Origin: Prevotella sp. UBA4330
Lineage (GTDB): Bacteria; Bacteroidota; Bacteroidia; Bacteroidales; Bacteroidaceae
Length of the DNA: 17,669 nt
Assembly (NCBI GenBank): GCA_002394385.1
Contig: DGTS01000023.1
Span: 1-17,669, forward strand
Direction: 5' to 3'
A program made the translations under genes and the position numbers. This document shows positions 1 through 7,000 of the stretch, in pieces. How positions within the stretch are numbered: position 1 is the stretch's first letter; every line of letters begins with the position of its first letter. The notes beneath the pieces were generated by a model, which worked only from the letters and a program-made list of their open reading frames with translations, did not search any database and was not told the origin of the DNA.

Positions 1-1042
1 GCAGCAGGTTCGCAATCAGAGTGACCCATATTTGGATTTTGATAGCGTTGGCCGACTCTCCATAGAAGTATCTGAGCGGGAAGTTCTGCTTTATCTGCAT
101 GAAGAGCGACTCTATCTGCCATCGTCTCCGGTATATGGCCACGATGGTTTCCATAGGCATGTCAAAGTCGTTGGTGAGCAGCGAGACCAACTTGGGAGTC
201 TTTCCATTCTTGATGTCCACATATGTGATGACACGTGCAATGTGGTTGACATCGTCCTTTCTGAAAACGACCACCTGCTCACGGTACTCCATCAGCCCAT
301 CGGGATTCATGTCCATACAGTCCACCAGGACCTCATATTTGAGGTTTTTCTTCATCTTCGTGACATACACCACGTTTCTCTCCGTCAGTTCCTCAAACTT
401 CTCGTAGTTGATGTATGCGCGGTCGAGGGCAACGATCTCATCGTGCTGGAAATGACTCGGTGCAAGCATAAAGGAGTCGTTGGTGGCTGCGGAGGTAAAC
501 TTCACATCACAGTGAACGCCCTCGTTGGCATGAATGACAGAATGGACTTTTACGCCACCTTTCTTCTTTCCTGTCTTCGGATGGCGGCCTACGCCCTTGA
601 ATATGACGTTGGAAAACAGGGTTATGGTCGTGGAGTCAATAATTCTCAGCCTTTTCACCCATTCCTCTGTGCCGTTACGGCGGCTGTCCGAAGAAAGTAT
701 GTCCTTGTTCGACTGGTAAAGGTCACGGTAAACGTCCTCGAAGAACTTCTCCGAGCGTCTGGCGTTGGCATCGGACAGAGTGCTGCGCTTGGGCACCTTT
801 TCAATGCCGATGTGATGGAGTTTGCGCACCTCTGCCGTCATCGCTGCCTCTATCTCGCGCAAGGAGTCGAAGCGCATGATGACAGCATACAGCATCGTGA
901 GCAGATGAGTGAACCCGTTGAAACTCTTCACGTACTTCTCACCGCCGTTTTTGCGGCTCATTCCAACAATTCTATCACGGTCGAGTGATTTTATCAGCTG
1001 ACCATACACCGGCTGTCCGAAAAAATGTGTACTTTTGCCCAT
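1..1042 (-). CDS. IS4-family DDE transposase, C-terminus cut off by window edge
   Basis: Catalyses cut-and-paste movement of its IS element. The frame is open for 347 codons from the ATG at 1042 (protein begins MGKSTHFFGQPVYGQ) and leaves the window without a stop. The N-terminal 75 residues resemble the DUF4372 domain that often precedes IS4 catalytic cores. The expected catalytic residues are present: D136 in IDSTT, D207 in ALDRAY and E311. The IS4 signature Y-2-R-3-E-6-K is exact in YRRRWQIESLFMQIK (Y304, R307, E311, K318). No frameshift or internal stop is seen in the visible part, so the copy may be functional. A 318-codon open frame on the other strand (32-988) is a shadow of this gene. 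Family assignment is firm; the exact IS name is not determined. Confidence 0.9.
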   Translation of the reverse strand, partial: MGKSTHFFGQPVYGQLIKSLDRDRIVGMSRKNGGEKYVKSFNGFTHLLTMLYAVIMRFDSLREIEAAMTAEVRKLHHIGIEKVPKRSTLSDANARRSEKFFEDVYRDLYQSNKDILSSDSRRNGTEEWVKRLRIIDSTTITLFSNVIFKGVGRHPKTGKKKGGVKVHSVIHANEGVHCDVKFTSAATNDSFMLAPSHFQHDEIVALDRAYINYEKFEELTERNVVYVTKMKKNLKYEVLVDCMDMNPDGLMEYREQVVVFRKDDVNHIARVITYVDIKNGKTPKLVSLLTNDFDMPMETIVAIYRRRWQIESLFMQIKQNFPLRYFYGESANAIKIQIWVTLIANLL

Positions 1043-1070
1043 GGTTACGTTTGATTTTGTTTCGCGACTA

Positions 1071-1078
1071 CAAAGGTA
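1071..1078 (-). promoter_or_regulatory. Bacteroidetes -7 box of the transposase
   Basis: The minus strand reads TACCTTTG, an exact match to the Bacteroidetes -7 consensus TAnnTTTG, 28 nt before the transposase ATG. No good TTTG -33 element is found at the usual spacing, because that region is occupied by the hairpin at 1085-1114. Confidence 0.4.
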
Positions 1079-1084
1079 ACCATA

Positions 1085-1114
1085 AGGGCTGACACCGAAT
1101 CTGGTATCAGCCCT
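1085..1114. terminator. hairpin inside the IS end
   Basis: A 12-bp stem (AGGGCTGACACC paired with GGTATCAGCCCT, one G-T wobble position) with a 6-nt loop lies between the IS end and the transposase promoter. Hairpins in this place often limit read-in transcription into a transposase from outside; that role is inferred here. Confidence 0.5.
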
Positions 1115-1175
1115 AATTTTATTCTAATGACGAAAGTTTAGCGGACAGTAATAATTTTTTACAAAACCATTTCCT

Positions 1176-1203
1176 TGTAGGGGCGTACCTCCGTGTGCGC
1201 CCG
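1176..1203. repeat. 28-bp palindromic intergenic repeat, copy 1
   Basis: First of two identical 28-bp direct copies. Its core is an imperfect palindrome, GGGCGTAC with 6 nt and then GTGCGCCC (8-bp stem with one wobble). It is followed after 25 nt by copy 2. This form resembles widespread REP-like intergenic palindromes and not a coding or CRISPR unit. Confidence 0.75.
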
Positions 1204-1228
1204 CATTACACAAACATAATCCCGAGAG

Positions 1229-1256
1229 TGTAGGGGCGTACCTCCGTGTGCGCCCG
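1229..1256. repeat. 28-bp palindromic intergenic repeat, copy 2
   Basis: Identical over 28 bp to the copy at 1176-1203 and in the same orientation. The two copies sit between the IS end and the terminator of the C10 peptidase gene. Confidence 0.75.
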
Positions 1257-1280
1257 TCATAATAATAAATTACAAAAAAC

Positions 1281-1315
1281 AAATCAGGTCTTGGCAAACT
1301 GCCAGGACCTGATTT
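1281..1315 (-). terminator. terminator of the C10 peptidase gene
   Basis: A 16-bp stem (AAATCAGGTCTTGGCA with TGCCAGGACCTGATTT, one wobble) and a 3-nt loop lie 46 nt past the stop codon of the minus-strand peptidase. On the minus strand it is followed by TTGTTTTTTG, which fits an intrinsic terminator. Confidence 0.85.
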
Positions 1316-1360
1316 TATTTCGCATTGCTGAAACTAATCTCGCTCAGCATTCAGCGTTAA

Positions 1361-3934
1361 TTACCTCTCAACAATGACTTTCTTGCCTTCGATGATATAA
1401 ATACCGGCAGGCAGGTCGCTGAGAGATGTTGCGTTGCGGCGTACCAACTGTCCTTGAACATTATAGATGTTGTGTGGCTCGTTGTTGCTGATACTGATGC
1501 CCTTGATGTCATTAACATCGGCAACACCGGCGATGGTCAGTTTTCCTGCAACATACTTAATCTTGTAGTTCTGTGCCTCGCCGCCGCTTGCAGTAAGAAC
1601 ATACTCGCCCTCAGGGCTATCGAATGTTGCACTGCTGGTAACGGTAGGCAGGGTAGTGAGGACACTCTCGTCTTCGCCGTTAACGAATCCCTCATAGTGG
1701 ATAACAAACTCTGGGTCATCCTCATATTGCTTGCGTGTGGCATCCTCGACGGTAGCGATGAGTGTTGCACCGGTAATGATGAGATAACCTTCCTCGAACG
1801 TTACGTCGGGAGCATCGATGGTACCAGCCGAAACGTATATTGGGTATCTTCCTACAGGAGATCCAGGTGTAGCATCGGTATAAATCTCTGGTGTTCCTGA
1901 TACGAAATCACCATAGAGTTGATAGCCGAACGACGGGTTCTCAGCGCCGTACTTGCGTGTAGCATTGCGTGGCTTAATGGTTGTGCCATACTCTTTTATG
2001 TTGAGGAAGTCCTTCCAGCCATACGCCTTGCTATATAAGTCCTTCGTTCCTGCCGGTACATACAGTTTGCATGAAGAGTGGCTTATGCCGTCGAATGTCG
2101 AGGCGCCCACTGTTGGAGGTGTGCGACCTTCTGAGCGCAGTTGCGTCAGACCAGAGCAGTTGTGCATTGCCTCGCGTCCCATTTCGGTAACTGTTGCAGG
2201 AACGGTGACTTTAGTCAACTTAGAACATCCAGCCATAGCGTATGGATGAACCTTGGTAACGGTGTTTGGAATCACATATTCACCTTTTGCTACCGGTGTC
2301 ATTGCTATGAGTTCTGTGCCGTCGTTAGAGAAGATTGCATTGTCTGTAACGGTGTAAGTCTGTCCTTCGGCAGTTTCTGGCATTCCCAGTTCAGTCAAGC
2401 GGTTGAGCAGAGCCAGTGCGCCGTCGCCGTAGTTCTTTATTGTCTTAGGCAACTTCAGCGAGCGCAGGTTGCTTGCCATATAGAATGCCTTGTAAGGCAG
2501 TTCGTCGTCGGCAGTGGTATAGGCGGTGCCATTCTCCATGAGGTATGGGTTGCCACCAGCCACGATGCGTGCCTCAGAGAGGTCGAGCGAGAACATCTTG
2601 CCCTTGGTCTTGTTTCCTTCGCTATCAACACCAGCCATCTCGCGCAGCAGTTTGAGGTCGCTGCTGTTGATGTCGCCAGTAATCTTCAACTCGCCAGTCA
2701 CGAGGCGGTCTTCCTCTGCTATCTGGGCTGACAGTGTTCCTGCGGAAGTCATGGCGATGTCCTTCTGCTGAAGGTCAACGGCAGGACCGCCCTCGATGCC
2801 TATCACCATGTCCTGATAGTATTTCCACTCGTAACTGTCAACATCGAGCAGGTCAACGTCATAATAGCCGTCGCCATCGCCGCTCCATCCCCAGTTAACA
2901 CTTACCAGTCCGTTTTCGTCATATCCGTCGAATACAAACTCATGTCCCACTGAGCCATACCAACTTGATGACACACCGCCGTACATCAAGGGGCGACCTT
3001 CGCTCAGTTCCTTGAAGATGAGACCCATCCAGTCCTCTGTAGAGAGACCAGATTCATTGCGGTCGTAGAATGTTGCTGTCTCGATGCCAAAGTTACGGCG
3101 CAGACCGTCGGCTGCCAGATTAGTGTATGTACCTGAACCGTCCAGCGCATATTCCATGTCTGATGCTACACCACAGTGATAGGAGAGCAGAGCCACGGCC
3201 TTTGCTTGCTCTTCGGTGTACTGTCCTGCGATGTATTGGTCGAGCATGTTGTCATAGTCGTAGAATGCCTCTTCGAAGTTCACGGTGTATGTTCCATTTC
3301 CTCCCTCCTGTTCTACCGTCACCGAGTGGGTGCCGATACCAGTAGTAGGATATTTGTTGTGAGCCAGCACCTGTGCCATAGCCGTTGCCACGCATCCCAC
3401 AACGCAGCGTTCAGTGTCGTTGCCATAGTCGTGACCGTCACCTCCGCCTGAGAAGACTCCTGGCGGGCAGTAGTTGTTATAAGGCACTGCCTGGTCCCAT
3501 TTCGTTGTACACATTGTGGGAACCGCCGGCTCGTAGAGAGCAGGGTCGGGAGCCACTGGAGTTCTCTTGATACCTTTTGAAACATAGTGCTTTCCGGCAG
3601 CCTCGATGGCTTCCATCCACCACTTCAGGTTTTCGTTCTTTGTGTTCGCGTCGAACTTGGTGTCGCTGTAGCCCAGCACCTCGGGCAGCAGGTCGTCGGT
3701 CGAGATGACGGCGAAGCCGCCGTCCTCAAATCCCATCACTGTTGTTGCCTCCATGCGTTTCAGTTCCTTCACCGCGCCTGTGCGTGGTGCCTTGTGCATC
3801 TTTGAACGATTAGCGTTAATGGCTTTTTGGGCGAGAGACATCATCTCCGCCTTTGTTCTTGGTTTTGCAACGAGACTAATGGAAAACAGCAGTGCAAGAC
3901 CGATGAACAATGTTGTCTTGTAGTTTTTTCGCAT
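1361..3934 (-). CDS. secreted C10-family (streptopain-like) cysteine protease with BspA-like repeats, MBG domains and sorting tail
   Basis: Predicted exported cysteine protease of 857 residues, counted from the ATG at 3934. That start (MRKNYKTTLFIGLALLFSIS) gives a normal signal peptide and lies 31 nt after the promoter -7 box; an upstream ATG at 3994 would lie before the likely transcription start. Residues 25-135 look like a SpeB-type inhibitory propeptide. The peptidase core holds C181 in GCVATAMAQ, H331 in GHEFVFDGY and the NWGW motif (N347, W348), so the catalytic set is complete. Residues 415-650 are BspA-like leucine-rich repeats (for example LTKVTVPATVTEMGREAMHN). About 652-802 are two MBG-like modules (TRKYGAENPSF, TRKQYEDDPEF). 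The last 38 residues (IYNVQGQLVRR to GIYIIEGKKVIVER) resemble a type IX secretion sorting domain and match the tail of the neighbouring giant protein. The substrate is unknown. Confidence 0.92.
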   Translation of the reverse strand: MRKNYKTTLFIGLALLFSISLVAKPRTKAEMMSLAQKAINANRSKMHKAPRTGAVKELKRMEATTVMGFEDGGFAVISTDDLLPEVLGYSDTKFDANTKNENLKWWMEAIEAAGKHYVSKGIKRTPVAPDPALYEPAVPTMCTTKWDQAVPYNNYCPPGVFSGGGDGHDYGNDTERCVVGCVATAMAQVLAHNKYPTTGIGTHSVTVEQEGGNGTYTVNFEEAFYDYDNMLDQYIAGQYTEEQAKAVALLSYHCGVASDMEYALDGSGTYTNLAADGLRRNFGIETATFYDRNESGLSTEDWMGLIFKELSEGRPLMYGGVSSSWYGSVGHEFVFDGYDENGLVSVNWGWSGDGDGYYDVDLLDVDSYEWKYYQDMVIGIEGGPAVDLQQKDIAMTSAGTLSAQIAEEDRLVTGELKITGDINSSDLKLLREMAGVDSEGNKTKGKMFSLDLSEARIVAGGNPYLMENGTAYTTADDELPYKAFYMASNLRSLKLPKTIKNYGDGALALLNRLTELGMPETAEGQTYTVTDNAIFSNDGTELIAMTPVAKGEYVIPNTVTKVHPYAMAGCSKLTKVTVPATVTEMGREAMHNCSGLTQLRSEGRTPPTVGASTFDGISHSSCKLYVPAGTKDLYSKAYGWKDFLNIKEYGTTIKPRNATRKYGAENPSFGYQLYGDFVSGTPEIYTDATPGSPVGRYPIYVSAGTIDAPDVTFEEGYLIITGATLIATVEDATRKQYEDDPEFVIHYEGFVNGEDESVLTTLPTVTSSATFDSPEGEYVLTASGGEAQNYKIKYVAGKLTIAGVADVNDIKGISISNNEPHNIYNVQGQLVRRNATSLSDLPAGIYIIEGKKVIVER

Positions 3935-3964
3935 ATAAATATTTATTCTGTTATTATTTGCTTG

Positions 3965-3995
3965 CAAAGGTAATAAAAGAAATGTAAATAACAAA
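3965..3995 (-). promoter_or_regulatory. promoter of the C10 peptidase gene
   Basis: On the minus strand a TTTG -33 box (3992-3995) and a TACCTTTG -7 box (3965-3972) are separated by 19 nt. This is the canonical Bacteroidetes arrangement. It places transcription start near 3958 and supports the ATG at 3934. Confidence 0.8.
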
Positions 3996-3997
3996 CA

Positions 3998-4031
3998 AAA
4001 TCCGCTGTTTCTTAACTAAAACAGCGGATTT
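3998..4031 (-). terminator. terminator of the giant surface-protein gene
   Basis: A perfect 13-bp stem (AAATCCGCTGTTT with AAACAGCGGATTT) and an 8-nt loop lie 39 nt after the stop of the minus-strand gene. On the minus strand it is followed by TTGTTTG. It directly adjoins the -33 box of the next gene, so the two large genes are separately transcribed. Confidence 0.88.
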
Positions 4032-4070
4032 CGTTTAATATTTTAAGTTTTCAGTCTTTCAGACTCTTAC

Positions 4071-7000
4071 TTATTTGATAATCACCTTCTTGTCGTTGAT
4101 GACATAGATGCCTCTCAGACCCTCGAGGGTTGTAGCCTGCTTGCGGATGAGTTTACCGTCGATAGAGTAGATGTCAACTGGCTTGCCGTCAACAGTTACC
4201 TTGTCGATTGCTGTTGTTGTAACAGGATCTGCAGATACTGGAGCAGACTCTGTACCGTTGGTGTAAACAGCAGTTACAGAAACTGTGTGCTCACCGCTCT
4301 CGTCGATTTCAACATTGATGGTTGTGCCATCGGTGTTGTCAACGAGTTCACCGTCAACATAGATGTTGTAGTGGTCAATCTCGCCACCGCCTACGGTGAA
4401 TGTGATGTCATCGAGAAGCATAGCCCAAACGTCAGTAGAAGTGTGACGGATAGCGAAGTACTTGGTGCCTGCGGGCAGGTCAACAGATACTTCCTCCCAA
4501 TCGGTAGCACTTGTAGTCTTAGCCTCCACAAGGCTGAAACTTGCAATCTCCTTATCGGTAGAAGAAGCCAGAACCTCATAACTCTCAGCACCGTATGAGT
4601 CAACGAGTTCGCGAACGTAGAACTTGATGGTCTGTGCAATACCTGGCAACTCTGGTGAGATGAGCCAGTTGTCGGTAGCGGCAATTGCACCTTCTGGTTC
4701 AGCAACACATGTAGAGATGAAGTACTTGTCGCCGCTGTGTGCAGGATACTGGTCAGCCAGTGTGCCAGAACTTGCTGCAATTTGAGACGGGTTGAATACC
4801 TGCCATGAGCCAGGCTGTCCGAGTGTAGATGTAACGCCGTTGAAGCCATAGCCCCAATAGCCGTTGTTGCCGTCATAAACAGTCCATTCGCCGATGTTGC
4901 CGGTCTGGCTAACTTCCTGTCCGTTCTCACCTGCGGTAGCGTCGAACAGACCACCGTCAGCGAAGTCGTCGTAAGACTCAACGTCGTCGGTTGCTTCCTC
5001 GGTAGATGTGCTTGGAGCGCTCCATGCCACGTCAACGGTCTTGCCGTCTTCCTCTACCTGTGCGGTCACGTTCTCAGGACCAGCAGCAGAAGACTGCTTG
5101 ATGGTGATGATGGTTTCTGCAGTGTTGTCGGTCTCGTCGAGGTCAACCTCTGGAGTTACGGTAGCGGTGATTGTCACGTCGCCAGCCTCGTCGAAGATAG
5201 TTGTCTCGTAGTCGATGTCGAATGTCTTGCTCTCGAACATTGCCAGAGGCTCGCTTACCTCCTGGTTGAGGAGTTCCTTCTCGCCAGCCTTAACGGTGAG
5301 GTTGTAACTCTCGATAGCCTCCTCGCCGATGTTCTTAACAGTAGCGGTCACTGTTGCCTTGTTGCCTGCCTGAACGGTCTTAGGAGCAGTTACGTCAACA
5401 GAGAGGTTGTACTGATAGAGGTCAGTAATCTTGATGTTGTCGATGATAATGCTCTCGCCAGTAGCAGGGAAGTTAGCCTTGAAGCCCACCTGGTTGTAGC
5501 GACCGTTCTTAGCGCTTGAAGGTATGCTCACCTTGAACGTCTGGTATGCGTCGGTCAGTGTCACGGTCTCAACGTCGGTAGATGTTCCGTCTGGTGAGAG
5601 AACGAATATTGTCAGGTCGGTGATGTTGCTTGTACCCTTCTTAGCGTCGAAGATGATGGTTGGGTTAGCAGCAGGGTTCAGGTTCACCTTACCAGTGAAG
5701 AATGTAACCTCGCCAGCCTCGCCATAATCACTGTCTGCCTGGAGTGCAAGAGCAGTGCCGTCGCCGTCAGAAGCGTCTTCAGTCACACCGAGAGCAGCGT
5801 TTATGCTGGTATCCCATGTGAAGTGCAGTGTCTTGCCTGTGAATGATTCCTCAAGTGGCAACTCGTAAGGAGCACCCACAAGGGTGTATGTATAAGCACC
5901 TGTTGGATCGCTCTCGTTTTCGCCTACCTTTGCAGAAATACCGAAGTACTGGTAGGTCTGGTCGCCCTCGTCAACTGGATAGTCGATAGTGCCGGTAGTT
6001 GCGCCTTCTACGCTGCCAATTTGTCCGTCTTCAACAAGATAATTGCCGAAGATTGATGACTCAATAGCCAACTTATAGATGTTGTAAGTAGCGTTGGCAG
6101 CATCAATATAACCGCCGTTTACACCCTTAACCTCGTCCCAAGCGAATGTGATAGACTCAGCGGTGTCAGCAGTCTTTGTGAAGCCAGTCACTACAGCAGG
6201 AACATCCTGTCCTACGAATACGCTGACCTTCTCAGACTTCTGTCCGTCGCCGCTTTCGTTGGCAGCAACGATGTAGTAGGTGTAGGTCTTGCCGTCCTCA
6301 ACGTTGGTGTCTTGCCATGTCTGTGCAGAACCAGGAGTAACGCCTGTCAGAGTGTTAACCAAAACATCGTCACGATAGATCTTGATGTCCTCAGTGCCAC
6401 TCAGTGCAGAGCCGTTAACGGCATTTGCAGGAGCGGTGAAGGCGAGGTTAACCTCGAGAGCACCCTCGGCGCCAGCCTCCGCTGTCAGGTCGATAGCGGC
6501 TGCAGGAGCGGTTGGCTCGGCACCCTTCTCGATAGACAACTTGTTAACGAAGAGGTTGAACTGGTCGGCATCAGAGATAGCGTGTACAGCGATGTAATAG
6601 ATACCATCAGCAGAAACGGTGAATTCACCTTCGTAATCGTCAAAATTACCTGTGGCTACTTCTGTTGCAGGGATTACAGTCTGTGTGAGACCAGCCACTG
6701 TAGCCTCTTGTCCTACGAGCACCTCAAGTCTCTCTGGGAAATTCTTGCTGCCCTTAGCACCTACGGTAATCATGTAACTCTTGCCTGCCTCAAGTCTGAA
6801 CGGAGCAGAGATGAGATAGTCGTCGGCTGCGTTAGCGCTGCTGTAACCATAGTATGTGCCGTTACTTGTACTCCACTTCCATGTGTTGCCGTCAGCATTG
6901 TTGTCGATGACAGAGAATGTAGAAATGATGTCGCTTGCAAGGTCGAATGTGTATGGTACGGTGAGAACAGCAGACAGGAATACTGTGATTTCCTCGCTCT

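Larger units (their letters stand above)
1..1150 (-). mobile_element. IS4-family insertion sequence, one end only
   Basis: The transposase gene fills 1-1042 and continues past the left edge, so only the upstream (5') end of the element is in the window. The outer boundary is probably near 1149, where the minus strand reads ACTGTCCGCTAAACTTT inward; this would be the terminal inverted repeat. The other end, and hence the target duplication, cannot be seen. A hairpin (1085-1114) and a TACCTTTG promoter-like box lie between the presumed end and the transposase start. The boundary is inferred, not proven. Confidence 0.75.

Noticed and set aside
32..988. 318-codon open frame on the plus strand
   Set aside because: It lies wholly antisense to the IS4 transposase, whose catalytic motifs are intact on the minus strand. 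The plus-strand product has no recognisable family character.
1176..1256. Possible two-repeat CRISPR (28-bp repeats, 25-nt spacer)
   Set aside because: Only two copies, strongly palindromic unit, no leader and no cas genes in the window. REP-type repeats explain it better.
2141..2731. 196-codon open frame on the plus strand
   Set aside because: It is antisense to the C10 peptidase gene, whose domains continue without break through this stretch.
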